Notes: generated from the sequence alone by a model not told the origin. A stretch of DNA of 64,000 bases from Caballeronia grimmiae (GCF_000698555.1 NZ_JFHE01000015.1:62001-126000); one strand, 5' to 3'. Positions 26,008 through 34,756 are shown, counted from the stretch's first letter. Translations and numbers: made by a program.

Positions 26008-27147
26008 ATGCATACCTCGTCTACCGAGCCACGTGCGATCGTGGTCGTGTGCCACGGCGGCACAAGGAGCGCGCGATCGCAGCATGAAGTCGACACGCAA
26101 CGCGCGCTCGCTGGGCAACTCGCGCTGCTGCTGCACGCGTCAGATTGCGTCGAATTCGACTCCGAACGCAGTTATCCGCCGCAACGGTACTTTGTCCCCG
26201 ACGACACACTGCCTCTCGAGACCGCCCGTCGATTAGGCATCGCCTCTGACGACGATCTTTTCGGCGGCGTCGTGCCATATCCGTTCGTCGGTACAAAAGT
26301 CGTCGTGCATGGTCTGCCGCCCGGCGCGCAAGTCAAGCCGGAAGGATGGCAAGACTCACTCGGCGAACGCGTAAGCGAACTGGTGCTGCCCGGTTTCTCT
26401 GCCTTTACTCGCGACGATGCGCACACCGCCGCCGCGCTGCTTCTTAGGAACGGCCCGGTACGCCTCAAACGCCCTTCGGGCATCGGGGGCGCTGGACAGG
26501 CGGTTATCGCGGATCGACGGGAACTCGACACGCAACTGAACGGCATCGGCGATGCCACGCTCATGACCGAGGGCATCGTGCTGGAGCGCAACTTGCGCGA
26601 GATCACGACGTTCAGCGTCGGAGAAGTCCGCGTGCGTGGGCATCATGCGAGCTATTACGGCGTGCAACGGCTCACGCAGAATAACCACGGTCACGCGGTC
26701 TATGGCGGCTCGGGGCTTGTCGTCGTGCGCGGCACGCTGGATGCGCTGCAACGCACGGATATGCCCGGCGAAGCGCGCGCCGCCGTGCAATGCGCGCGCG
26801 AATTCGATGACGCCATTCGCAGCGCGTTCCCCGGCTTCATTGCATCGCGAAGAAACTACGATGTTGCCTCGGGCGTCGACGAGAACGGTCATGCCTATCG
26901 CGGCGTGCTGGAGCAGTCGTGGAGGATCGGCGGTGCAAGCGGCGCGGAAATCGGCGCGCTTCGCGCGTTCGAGAACGATCCGGCGCTGACTGTCGTGCGG
27001 GCATCCACCGTCGAACTGTATGGGGAAGACGTTGATGTTCCTGCTAACGCGGGCATCATCTATCAGGGCGTCGACGCGCATTCGGGACGCGTCACCAAGT
27101 TCTTCACGGTCGAGCCCGGCCCGCGCACGAGAGGAGCAAGGGAATGA
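26008..27147 (+). CDS. DUF3182 family protein, ATP-grasp-like
   Basis: A 379-residue protein matching what I know as DUF3182. It opens AIVVVCHGGTRSARSQHEVDTQRALAGQLALLL. The centre looks like an ATP-grasp fold: VRLKRPSGIGGAGQAVIAD (lysine and glycine loop for ATP), then LMTEGIVLERNLREITTFSVGEVRVRG and a C-terminal GIIYQGVDAHSGRVTKFFTVEPG. If so it would ligate a carboxylate to an amine or thiol; the substrate is unknown. GGAGGA precedes the ATG. It overlaps the alpha/beta hydrolase gene by ATGA (27144-27147), so the two products probably work together. Confidence 0.75.
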   Translation: MHTSSTEPRAIVVVCHGGTRSARSQHEVDTQRALAGQLALLLHASDCVEFDSERSYPPQRYFVPDDTLPLETARRLGIASDDDLFGGVVPYPFVGTKVVVHGLPPGAQVKPEGWQDSLGERVSELVLPGFSAFTRDDAHTAAALLLRNGPVRLKRPSGIGGAGQAVIADRRELDTQLNGIGDATLMTEGIVLERNLREITTFSVGEVRVRGHHASYYGVQRLTQNNHGHAVYGGSGLVVVRGTLDALQRTDMPGEARAAVQCAREFDDAIRSAFPGFIASRRNYDVASGVDENGHAYRGVLEQSWRIGGASGAEIGALRAFENDPALTVVRASTVELYGEDVDVPANAGIIYQGVDAHSGRVTKFFTVEPGPRTRGARE

Positions 27148-27917
27148 CAGCAGGCCGCCAGCAGATACAAATTTCCGTCGATCGCGGCTATCTCGATGGC
27201 ACGCTCGTCGTGCCTCAGACCGCGATTCCGGGCATCCTGTTCGTGCATGGCTGGGGCGGTAATCAGGAGCAATACATGGAGCGCGCACGGCAGGCGGCGG
27301 CGCTCGGTTGCGTGTGCCTCACGTTCGATTTGACCGGCCATGCGCGCACGCAGGAAGAACAGGAGACGGTGACGCGCGAGACGAACCTCAACGACGTGCT
27401 CGCGGCATATGACACGCTCGTCGCGCATCCGCTCGTCGATGCAACGTCGATCGCCGTGGTCGGCAGCAGTTATGGCGGCTATCTCGCGTCGATTGTCACG
27501 TCGCTGCGGCCCGTGCGCTGGTTGGGGCTTCGGGTGCCGGCGCTCTATCTCGACGAGGGATGGACGCTGCCCAAGCGCGCGCTGCATAAGGAGCACGATC
27601 TCGCCGCGTATCGACGACGCATCGTTGCGCCCAGCGAGAATCGCGCGCTGCGGGCGGCCGCCGAATTTCGCGGCGACGTGCTGCTGGTCGAATCCGAGCA
27701 CGATGAAACCGTGCCGCATACGGTGCTCGCCAGTTATCTGCAAGCGTTTTTGCAGGCTCACTCGCTGACGTATCGCGTGATCGAGGGCGCGGATCACGGC
27801 CTGTCCGACGAAGGCAGTCAACGCGCGTACACGGCGCTCGTCGTGAGCTGGCTTGCGGAGATGATTGGCGGAAGTCGTGCCGGAAGCCGTGGCGAGGCGC
27901 CCGAACTCATCAAGTGA
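27144..27917 (+). CDS. Alpha/beta hydrolase (acyl-hydrolase/dienelactone hydrolase-like)
   Basis: A 257-residue cytoplasmic hydrolase. Oxyanion region GILFVHGWGGNQEQ, nucleophile elbow VVGSSYGGYLAS (serine in GSSYGG), acid LLVESEHDETVP and histidine GADHGLSD complete the triad. Family members cleave esters or amides. It is translationally coupled to the DUF3182 gene upstream and followed 66 bases later by an unknown gene, a three-gene unit with an unknown shared substrate. Confidence 0.85.
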   Translation: MTAGRQQIQISVDRGYLDGTLVVPQTAIPGILFVHGWGGNQEQYMERARQAAALGCVCLTFDLTGHARTQEEQETVTRETNLNDVLAAYDTLVAHPLVDATSIAVVGSSYGGYLASIVTSLRPVRWLGLRVPALYLDEGWTLPKRALHKEHDLAAYRRRIVAPSENRALRAAAEFRGDVLLVESEHDETVPHTVLASYLQAFLQAHSLTYRVIEGADHGLSDEGSQRAYTALVVSWLAEMIGGSRAGSRGEAPELIK

Positions 27918-27983
27918 CGAGGAGGCGTGCATCTGGCCCGAGACCGATCGGCTAACACGCGCGCTCGCACTGAACCGACCGTC

Positions 27984-29354
27984 ATGCCGCAAACGTCTTC
28001 CCTACTGGAACGCACGCTGGACACCATCGCCCGTCGTTATCGTCTGCCGAACTTCAATGTGCATTCACTCGATACCCATGCACTCAGTCCCGAGACGGCG
28101 CTGGCGCTCGTCATCGAACAGGTTCGCATCGCGACGGCAGGCGGCACGGTGCCGGATGCGGCGCTGAGACAGCGCTTCTTCGATACGCTCGCGCGCGTGA
28201 TCGCCTGTGCGATGCATCCTCACACCGGCGATGCAGTCTTTCAGGCGATGCTGCTTCGGCATCGTGAAACGACGGTTCAAGAATACGCGTCGCTGTCCGC
28301 GCAAGCCGAACGCGATCGCCGATTCGTTCACGCCGCCGTCAATGGGATCGCGCATCCGGCGAAGCTGCAACGCATGGTGCCTGGACAGCAACGAGAACTG
28401 CTGGCTGCGTTGCATGCGTCGGCGACTTCATCGTCGTGGGGACAAGTCGAAGATCATGCTCGACGTTTGCTCGATCTGCCTGACAGCGCCGGCGATGCCT
28501 CCGTCAATCGGCGCCCGCAGCAGTTGTTGAACGACGGAGCGCTCGTGCGGCTACGAACGCTTCAGTCATTGGGAGGCGATGTATCCGTTCAACGATATCG
28601 ATTGCTTCTGGACCAGCATGGTCCTCGCTCGGGAAGCGTTGCCGCCGCCGCACAAGGAGTCGCCGCAAAGCAGCGCGGTGCCGACGTCGAAGCGCTCGCC
28701 GCCCGCGCACTCGAAGCACTGGCTCAACGACTGAACGAGGCGGAAGCGCCAGTGTCGTATCGCGTTGTCACGTCAATGCGTGTTCCAGCATCGATGCCTT
28801 CGAGTCACGAGCACGCGAAGACTGAATGGGGCGCCGTGCTGTTGCGGCAAGCAGCGACGGTCCACGATGCAGCAGTCTGGGACGTGTGCCTTCTGATCGA
28901 AGCGAAGGCTTCCGTCGATGCGGCAACGACGGACTTCGCGCGGCTCCTGCGTGGCATGCGCCTGCTCGCCAGCGCCGACGCAACCGCCGATTACTCGTTT
29001 GAAACGCAACAAGGCATCGTGCGTATTCGAGGAGCGTCACTGCATGCGCTGCCTGTAGAGGGCGACCGCGTCGCGAACACGGTGCTGTATTGCTGCGACG
29101 CCCTACCCGACGAGCCCCCGCGACTGCTTAACGCGGCGAGCAGGATGCAGCTCTTGTCCGCGCCGGGCAGTCTCGGTTATGCAAGCACGTTGATGGACGA
29201 AGCGCACGCCGACTCCCGCGCGCTGGAGCCCGTATGGCAGGCATTGATCGAATCGCCGCGATGGAAGAGCGTGCTCGACCAATACGCGATGCTGCGGCAG
29301 GTGCGCGAATTGATGGTTCATGCAGACGATCTGCTCGGTGCGATGGAGCAGTGA
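27984..29354 (+). CDS. Uncharacterised 456-residue protein
   Basis: A long coding frame without a domain I can name with confidence. It is largely helical: LLERTLDTIARRYRLPNFNVHSLDTHALSPETALALVIEQVRIA, AQAERDRRFVHAAVNGIAHPAKLQRMVPGQQRELLAAL, and a C-terminal part ending LDQYAMLRQVRELMVHADDLLGAMEQ. No signal peptide or membrane span. Start is unsettled: a strong GGAGG (27921-27925) stands one base before an in-frame GTG (27927) and seven before an in-frame CTG (27933), while ATG 27984 has no ribosome site. It follows the hydrolase gene and completes the operon. Confidence 0.65.
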   Translation: MPQTSSLLERTLDTIARRYRLPNFNVHSLDTHALSPETALALVIEQVRIATAGGTVPDAALRQRFFDTLARVIACAMHPHTGDAVFQAMLLRHRETTVQEYASLSAQAERDRRFVHAAVNGIAHPAKLQRMVPGQQRELLAALHASATSSSWGQVEDHARRLLDLPDSAGDASVNRRPQQLLNDGALVRLRTLQSLGGDVSVQRYRLLLDQHGPRSGSVAAAAQGVAAKQRGADVEALAARALEALAQRLNEAEAPVSYRVVTSMRVPASMPSSHEHAKTEWGAVLLRQAATVHDAAVWDVCLLIEAKASVDAATTDFARLLRGMRLLASADATADYSFETQQGIVRIRGASLHALPVEGDRVANTVLYCCDALPDEPPRLLNAASRMQLLSAPGSLGYASTLMDEAHADSRALEPVWQALIESPRWKSVLDQYAMLRQVRELMVHADDLLGAMEQ

Positions 29355-29397
29355 GAGAAGGTTTTCATAAGGCCCCAGCGAGCACATGGCTATCGCA

Positions 29398-29688
29398 TCA
29401 AGCATCGTGCAAACGAAGATTCTGAAGATCAGTCCAATCGATGCTTTCCCACGCATAGGTACGCACCGAATTCTCGCTGCGGCCTCGCCAAACACTCGGC
29501 GTAAAAGCATTGAGCATCCAGCGCATTACGCGGCCACTGAAACCATGCGAGTTCACTTGCACTCCGACGACCACGCATTCGCCACCCCGCTCCTCTGCGA
29601 CGATTCCCGCAATCCTCCCGACGCTTTTTCCACTGCGCGAATGGATTGGCATTCCGACAAGTCCGTCTAGCGCGATGACGTTCATCAT
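29398..29688 (-). CDS. Small PRC-barrel-like protein, last gene of Nramp-like operon
   Basis: A 96-residue protein: MMNVIALDGLVGMPIHSRSGKSVGRIAGIVAEERGGECVVVGVQVNSHG. The alternation LxGxPIxSxxGKxVGxIxxIV is the PRC-barrel pattern found in proteins that bind RNA, membranes or partner proteins. The second half (VRTYAWESIDWTDLQNLRL) fits the last strand. Its ATG overlaps the stop of the gene before it (ATGA, 29685-29688), so it is tightly coupled to the Nramp-like transporter set. Function is inferred only as an accessory or regulator. Confidence 0.65.
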   Translation of the reverse strand: MMNVIALDGLVGMPIHSRSGKSVGRIAGIVAEERGGECVVVGVQVNSHGFSGRVMRWMLNAFTPSVWRGRSENSVRTYAWESIDWTDLQNLRLHDA

Positions 29689-30050
29689 CGCGCTCCTGGC
29701 AGGCGATCAATCACGCGCGCTTGCAACCAGCGCTGCCAGTCATGCACCGGCGTATCGTCGCAGCCGATGTCGAGCTGGATATCCACGCCGATCTTGCGCA
29801 CATTCGTCCATGCAATGCGATACGGTTCCGTTCGATGCGAAAGCCTTGCCTTTACAAGTAGTGCCCGCACCATGCCCTCGGTGCGCGATCCGAAGCGCCG
29901 TGCGATGACGATCGTACCTGTTTCGATTGCAACGAGGCGTGGCAACTGGCCTTCCCGCAGTTCGGCTATCAGTCCATCGGCGCGGCCCATTCGCACGCCG
30001 TTGCGATCGACGAGTTGCTTGTCCAGCACGTCGTGCACGAGGTCCATCAT
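29685..30050 (-). CDS. Second PRC-barrel-like protein in Nramp-like operon
   Basis: A 121-residue protein: DLVHDVLDKQLVDRNGVRMGRADGLIAELREGQLPRLVAIETGTIVIARRFG. The QLVDRNGxxMGRxDGLIxE block resembles PRC-barrel modules found next to, or fused with, magnesium transporters of the MgtE and Nramp-related groups. The end DIQLDIGCDDTPVHDWQRWLQARVIDRLPGA is conserved-looking. The ATG overlaps the transporter stop (ATGA 30047-30050); GGAGG lies just before. It may sense or gate the transporter; this is inference. Confidence 0.65.
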   Translation of the reverse strand: MMDLVHDVLDKQLVDRNGVRMGRADGLIAELREGQLPRLVAIETGTIVIARRFGSRTEGMVRALLVKARLSHRTEPYRIAWTNVRKIGVDIQLDIGCDDTPVHDWQRWLQARVIDRLPGAR

Positions 30051-31267
30051 GTGCCTCCGATGATTTGCAAAGGAAGGGTCACGACGCCGAGCACGAAAGC
30101 AAGCCCGGTGATGCCAAGCACCGCCGCATTCGATACCGGCCCGTTCCGATGTTCGCCCATGTAATGCTCGTCGTTCATCAAAACAATGAACGGGACGACC
30201 ATCAACGGAAGGTTCACAGCGGTGAGCGCCATCGAAAGAATAGTCAGCTTGAGCGGGTCGGCGCCGGCGGCAATCGGTATTGCCCCGATGACGAGCGCGC
30301 ACGTATAGGCGAGACTGAAGCCCGGATTCGCGCGCGGCGGGCAATCCTGTCCCCAGTTCCAGCCGAAGCTCTGCGCGAACAGATAGCCTTGCAACAACGC
30401 GACTTCCACCGCTGCACCGAACGATGCAATCGCCAGCGACGCCGCAAACAGCGCAAAGCCCCACATTCCGAACGTGTCGATGAGCAGCAGCGGCAGTTGA
30501 TGAAAGTCCTCGATGCTCTCAATGCCGTGCGCGTGCATCGACTGCGCCGCGACCACGAGCACCGCCGCGGAGATGACGCCGCCGAACGTCATGCCTAGCG
30601 CGGCAATCGCTCGATTAGCGCCGACATAGCTGCGATCCCATCGGTCTTCTATGGCCCCGGAGGAATAGAAAAGAAAAAGCGTCGGCGACAGCGACGCGCC
30701 GAGAATGCTCGCGGCCATGAACCAGTATGTAGCGGCCTGCGTGTGCGGCTTGCTCGGTATCGCGGAGGCGGCGACTTGCGCCCAGTCCGGCTGAAGCCTG
30801 AACGCGGCGACGACGAAGCATAGCGTGATGAGGCCCAGCGACGTCACGCCTTTTTCCAGCATGCCGAACGTGCCGCGCCATAGAAACAACCACGATGCGA
30901 CAGCCACGGGGACCGCCCACCATCGATATGTGATTCCGGTCGCGAATTCGAGTGCGATGGATACCCCGCCGATCTCGGCGCTGAGGACGAGCAGACTGAC
31001 GAGCACCGTCGTCACGAGCGGCCATGCCAGCACCTTGATGCCAAAGCGATCGCGAATGCCATCGATGATGGTATGCCCGCTTACCGCCGAAAAGCGCCCG
31101 GCCATTTCGACCAGAAACGCAACGCAGATAGTGCCAAGCACGACTGCCCAGACGAGCTGCACGTTGAACGCTGCGCCGGCTTGCGCGGCCGTGGACATCT
31201 CGCCCATCTCGAGGAACCCGCCGATGCTCGTCACCACGCCCAGCGATATTTCAAGCAGCTTCTTCAT
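30047..31267 (-). CDS. Nramp-like metal transporter lacking canonical DPGN and MPH motifs
   Basis: A 406-residue protein with about 11 membrane spans in the Nramp order. In canonical Nramp, helix 1 carries DPGN and helix 6 A/C-x-x-MPH; these bind the transition metal. Here helix 1 reads GVVTSIGGFLEMGEMSTAAQAG and helix 6 ILGASLSPTLFLFYSSG, so Asp, Asn and Met are replaced while the frame (for example QAGAAFNVQLVWAVVLG) is kept. Nramp-related magnesium transporters also lack these residues. ATG 31267 overlaps the stop of the preceding small exported protein gene (ATGA), which decides the start. Magnesium or another hard cation is a guess. Confidence 0.78.
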   Translation of the reverse strand: MKKLLEISLGVVTSIGGFLEMGEMSTAAQAGAAFNVQLVWAVVLGTICVAFLVEMAGRFSAVSGHTIIDGIRDRFGIKVLAWPLVTTVLVSLLVLSAEIGGVSIALEFATGITYRWWAVPVAVASWLFLWRGTFGMLEKGVTSLGLITLCFVVAAFRLQPDWAQVAASAIPSKPHTQAATYWFMAASILGASLSPTLFLFYSSGAIEDRWDRSYVGANRAIAALGMTFGGVISAAVLVVAAQSMHAHGIESIEDFHQLPLLLIDTFGMWGFALFAASLAIASFGAAVEVALLQGYLFAQSFGWNWGQDCPPRANPGFSLAYTCALVIGAIPIAAGADPLKLTILSMALTAVNLPLMVVPFIVLMNDEHYMGEHRNGPVSNAAVLGITGLAFVLGVVTLPLQIIGGT

Positions 31268-31668
31268 GAGCCGGATTCCCGATGAGTCTGCTTCCACGCG
31301 TCAAGTGCCGCAGTCGACTTGCGCAGACGCGACAGCACGAGTTCGACGCGCGCTTTGTCCCCGGCATCGACTGCATGACTCGCTGTATCGAGGTCATGCG
31401 CGATGTCTTTCATCGGGGCGCTCACGGACGACGATATCGAGCCTGGCAGCTTGTCGATGCGCTTGCCGAGCGCCTCACCGGTGCTTTCCAGCGAACGCTT
31501 CACGTAGGCGCGCGGTACGCCGTCGTTCATCCAGCCGTCGAGCCACATCGACGCGGATCGCGCGAATGACAGCGCAATGCGCGCATCAGTCTGTTCCTCG
31601 TCGGATGACGAGCATGCCGTGCAGGCCATGGTCACTACCAGGGCGGCGGCGACGGCGCGGGTCTTCAC
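31264..31668 (-). CDS. Small exported protein, possible lipoprotein
   Basis: A 134-residue protein from a GTG start seven bases after GAAGGAC. N-terminus VKTRAVAAALVVTMACTACSSSDEEQ is a short signal with cysteines; it looks like a lipoprotein, though residues before either cysteine do not match the lipobox well. The rest is helical and charged (YVKRSLESTGEALGKRIDKLPGSISSSVSAPMKDIAHDLDTASHAVDAGDKARVELVLSRLRKSTAALDAWKQ). No family recognised. Coupled to the Nramp-like gene by ATGA, so it is probably a periplasmic partner. Confidence 0.65.
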   Translation of the reverse strand: MKTRAVAAALVVTMACTACSSSDEEQTDARIALSFARSASMWLDGWMNDGVPRAYVKRSLESTGEALGKRIDKLPGSISSSVSAPMKDIAHDLDTASHAVDAGDKARVELVLSRLRKSTAALDAWKQTHRESGS

Positions 31669-31681
31669 GGCTACGTCCTTC

Positions 31682-31900
31682 TCAATCCGCTTGCTCGTCG
31701 CACCATCGCGTTGCCCACTGCTGTGCTGCATCGACGGCCTCGGCCTCGCTTCTGTATTCGCCGATATCCCCCGACCACTTCACCTCTTCAAGCGTGCCTT
31801 CTTCCGATGCAACTCGAAGAATCTTCGCGCGCGCATAGTAGCGGCCGCCCTCGTTCAGGCACGAAGCTTCGATGCGGAACTGCTTGTAGTCGAGATCCAT
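31682..31900 (-). CDS. Small uncharacterised 72-residue protein
   Basis: MDLDYKQFRIEASCLNEGGRYYARAKILRVASEEGTLEEVKWSGDIGEYRSEAEAVDAAQQWATRWCDEQAD. A beta-strand front half and a helix at the end (SEAEAVDAAQQWATRWCDE), in the style of short DUF2188/DUF6723-like proteins common in Burkholderia. It lies 13 bases before the exported protein gene and 40 bases after the Rieske-type reductase gene on the same strand, so it is probably in the same transcript. No function can be given. Confidence 0.6.
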   Translation of the reverse strand: MDLDYKQFRIEASCLNEGGRYYARAKILRVASEEGTLEEVKWSGDIGEYRSEAEAVDAAQQWATRWCDEQAD

Positions 31901-31940
31901 GATGGTATGCCCCTCCGCATTAATGCCCACCGCATGATGT

Positions 31941-33512
31941 TCATTGCTCGTTCGCGATGCTGAGTGCATCGTCGATTGTCAACGTATGCCGCATCGCCTC
32001 GGCAAGCGCGCTCATCTGCCGATTACGTTCACATCCCACTGCCGCGACGAGTTTGCCCTTGTCGCCGAACAGCGCGATGAACTTGAAACTCTCTGGCGAT
32101 CCTGTAATGACGGTCTGATCCCAATGACGCGCGTGCCCGAGATACTCGATGTTCTTGCCGAAGTGATACGTCCAGAAGAAAGGCACGAAAGGCTCTCTCG
32201 GCGGCGCGCCGAGCATCGCGTGCGCGGCGATGCGCGCGTGCTGTTGCGCCAGCCGCCAATGCTCGACGCGTATGCGCCCGCCCGGCTCGATCGGCAATTC
32301 GAAGCGCGCGATATCGCCCGCCGCGAAGAGGCCGTCGGCGGCTTGCATCGACGCGTCCACGTCGAGGCTGCCGTCGTCGTTTCGATCGACGTTGACGATG
32401 AAGTCGGTCGCCAGCCGAATGCCCAGGCCGGCGACGATGAAGTCGCAGTCGATGGTCTTGCCGTCATCGAGCGTCACGCGCAAGCGCCGGTCGCTGCCCT
32501 CTTCGTTGCGCGCGACGGAGACGGCGTGCCGCCGCATGCGGAACTGCACGCCATGCGTTTCGTGCAGACCTTGCAGGAGCCGCGCGACTTCGGGGCCGAA
32601 CTGCTTTTCGAACGGCACGTTGCCGGGCGATACCACCGTCACCGCGACATCGCGCCCGCGCAGCGCAGCCGCGACTTCCAGCCCGATGAAGCTCGCGCCC
32701 AGCACGAGCGCGTGACTCTTCTTTACTGCGTTGTCCACGAGACGCCGTGCATCGTCGCGGCCACGCAGAAGCCGTATGTATTCGACGACACCTTCGGCAT
32801 CGCCGCCTTGCAGCGACGGACGTTTCGGCACGCCGCCCGTTGCGATGAGCGCGGCATCGTAATGAATGGACGGTGCGCTGCCGATATCGATGCGCTTCGC
32901 ACTCGCGTCCAGCGCATGAACTTCGGCCTGTATGACTTCGATGGACTCGAGGGCGAAGAAATCATCTGGCAGCAACATCGGCACTTCATCCGGCGACATT
33001 TCTCCAGACGGTACAAACTTGCTTAGCGACGTTCGATCGTAGGGCGTGTGCGGTTCACGTTCGATCACGACGATGCGGCCCGCGAAGCCCGCCTGACGCA
33101 ACGTTGAAACAGCAGCAGCGCCCGCTGCGCCGAGGCCGATCACCGCAAACGTCCTGCCATCCTTTGGCTTCGATTCGGCCGGCTCGTCGAACGGTATCGC
33201 GCTGGCAAGGATATCGTCGCCATCGACTTGCACCGGATAACGCTTGAGCGGCATCAGCGGCGGCGGTTCGACGAGCCCGCCGGTTTCGATATCGAATGTC
33301 CCTCTGTGCCATGGACAAATGAGCCGGCCATTGCACAACGCGCCTTCCTCCAGCGGTGCGCCTGCGTGCGGGCAATCCGCCTGATAGCCGACGACGCGCT
33401 CTCCGGAGCGGATCAACAGTATGGGCGTATCGCCGATTTCGACGCGCTTCATCGCGCATGCGTCCAGGTCCGACAGCGCCGCGACTTTCTGCATAGGAGT
33501 TTGATCGGTCAT
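31941..33512 (-). CDS. Rieske-ferredoxin/NAD(P)H:FAD oxidoreductase fusion (AIFM3-like)
   Basis: A 523-residue fusion. Residues 1-105: Rieske [2Fe-2S] domain with CPHAGAP (C47, H49) and CPWHRGTF (C66, H69). Residues about 120-440: pyridine-nucleotide-disulfide reductase fold with FAD loop FAVIGLGAAGAAAVSTLRQAG, NAD loop HALVLGASFIGLEVAAALRGRDVAV, and FAD-binding LFAAGDIARFELP. C-terminal reductase domain ends near AMRHTLTIDD. Related AIF-like proteins pass electrons from NAD(P)H to the Rieske cluster or an oxygenase. No oxygenase gene is adjacent. It heads the leftward group leading to the Nramp-like transporter, which may be chance. Confidence 0.88.
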   Translation of the reverse strand: MTDQTPMQKVAALSDLDACAMKRVEIGDTPILLIRSGERVVGYQADCPHAGAPLEEGALCNGRLICPWHRGTFDIETGGLVEPPPLMPLKRYPVQVDGDDILASAIPFDEPAESKPKDGRTFAVIGLGAAGAAAVSTLRQAGFAGRIVVIEREPHTPYDRTSLSKFVPSGEMSPDEVPMLLPDDFFALESIEVIQAEVHALDASAKRIDIGSAPSIHYDAALIATGGVPKRPSLQGGDAEGVVEYIRLLRGRDDARRLVDNAVKKSHALVLGASFIGLEVAAALRGRDVAVTVVSPGNVPFEKQFGPEVARLLQGLHETHGVQFRMRRHAVSVARNEEGSDRRLRVTLDDGKTIDCDFIVAGLGIRLATDFIVNVDRNDDGSLDVDASMQAADGLFAAGDIARFELPIEPGGRIRVEHWRLAQQHARIAAHAMLGAPPREPFVPFFWTYHFGKNIEYLGHARHWDQTVITGSPESFKFIALFGDKGKLVAAVGCERNRQMSALAEAMRHTLTIDDALSIANEQ

Positions 33513-33679
33513 TGCCGTGCTCGTGAGGAAGTGCCCGGTTCAGGCGAGCAACGCGCATGCCGACCTCGCCAGAGGCCGCTCCGTCGACACGTGTCCTCGA
33601 CAGGTACGGTCCTTGCCTTCACATAGTCGATAGATGTGATTCGCCAGCGCGGCGATCAGCGCCAGCCACGGAGGAATGC

Positions 33680-34756
33680 ATGAACGATATGACTCGCGGT
33701 CCGCGTAAGCGCGCGATCCCGGCTTCATGGCGCGTCCACAAAGAGGACGCGTTCAATGCCACATTGGAAGAAGTGCTCGCGGGCGTGCTCTTCACGGACG
33801 ACCGTTGCGCGAGCCGTGTTGCAACGCTAAACGAACTGCGCGGTCTTGACCTGGACAGACTGCCGCTGCCCGGCTCTGGAAATACATCATCGCGTTGGCG
33901 TGCGCTCGGGGCTGTCGCGGCATGCGACTTGTCGCTCGCGAAACTCTACGAAAGCCATGCGGATGCGCTCGCCATCCTTGCGGAGTTGCATTGCGCCGAG
34001 CATGCGCCACACGGAACGTGGGCCGTCTGGGCCGCCGAACCACCTAACGCCCGCCTTGTTGCGCGGACATTGAATGGACAGTCGTTGCTTCTCGACGGCA
34101 CCAAGGCATGGTGCTCGGGCGCGAGTCATATCACGCATGCGCTCGTCACGGCCTGGCGCAACGACCAGCCCGTGCTGGCCGCAGTGGACCTGTCGCAGCA
34201 ACGCATCGCGATCGACGAAAGCGGTTGGCAAGCCGTCGGCATGCGCGCGACAGGCACCGCCAGCGTGCGCTTCGACGGCGTGCAGGCGACGTTGATCGGG
34301 GATGCCGAAGCATATGTGAATCGTCCGGGCTTCTGGCATGGCGGCGCGGGCATCGCGGCATGTTGGCTCGGAAGCGCAGCGGCCATCGCAACGACGCTCA
34401 TTGACAACGTTGCACGCCGCGACGATCCGCACGCGCTCGCGCATCTCGGCGCAGTGGACGCGGCGCTCGCCTCCGCTGCCGCATTGCTGCGCGAAACGGC
34501 TGCATCGATCGACGCGCATCCTTCATCCAGCGCGCAGCAAGGGGCGTTGCGCGCGCGCGTTGCGATCGATCGCGTGGCGATGGACGTCATCACCCACGTG
34601 ACTCGCGCGATCGGTCCGGCACCCGCCTGCACCGACGCATGGCTCGCGCGCGCACTCGCGGATCTGCCGATCTTCGTCCGCCAGAGCCACGCTGAACGCG
34701 ATGAAGCAGCACTCGCAAAGACGCTGATCGACGACTACGCACGAAGCAACCGATGA
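33680..34756 (+). CDS. Acyl-CoA dehydrogenase-like protein
   Basis: A 358-residue protein with the acyl-CoA dehydrogenase layout, but diverged. N-terminal helices lead to RWRALGAVAACDLSLAKLYESHADALAILAELH, then GTWAVWAAEPPNARL and LDGTKAWCSGASHITHALVTAW (the substrate/flavin beta domain) and WHGGAGIAACWLGSAAAIATTLIDNV at the start of the C-terminal helical domain. No clear catalytic glutamate was identified. GGAGGA precedes ATG 33680. It opens a group with a NodS-like methyltransferase and a glycosyltransferase, a set known in other Proteobacteria often with a PIG-L deacetylase, which is missing here. Substrate unknown. Confidence 0.72.
   Translation: MNDMTRGPRKRAIPASWRVHKEDAFNATLEEVLAGVLFTDDRCASRVATLNELRGLDLDRLPLPGSGNTSSRWRALGAVAACDLSLAKLYESHADALAILAELHCAEHAPHGTWAVWAAEPPNARLVARTLNGQSLLLDGTKAWCSGASHITHALVTAWRNDQPVLAAVDLSQQRIAIDESGWQAVGMRATGTASVRFDGVQATLIGDAEAYVNRPGFWHGGAGIAACWLGSAAAIATTLIDNVARRDDPHALAHLGAVDAALASAAALLRETAASIDAHPSSSAQQGALRARVAIDRVAMDVITHVTRAIGPAPACTDAWLARALADLPIFVRQSHAERDEAALAKTLIDDYARSNR

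Noticed and set aside
24574-26136. 520-residue frame antisense to the SGNH hydrolase
   Set aside because: The + strand has all SGNH blocks and a signal peptide; this frame also runs through the terminator.
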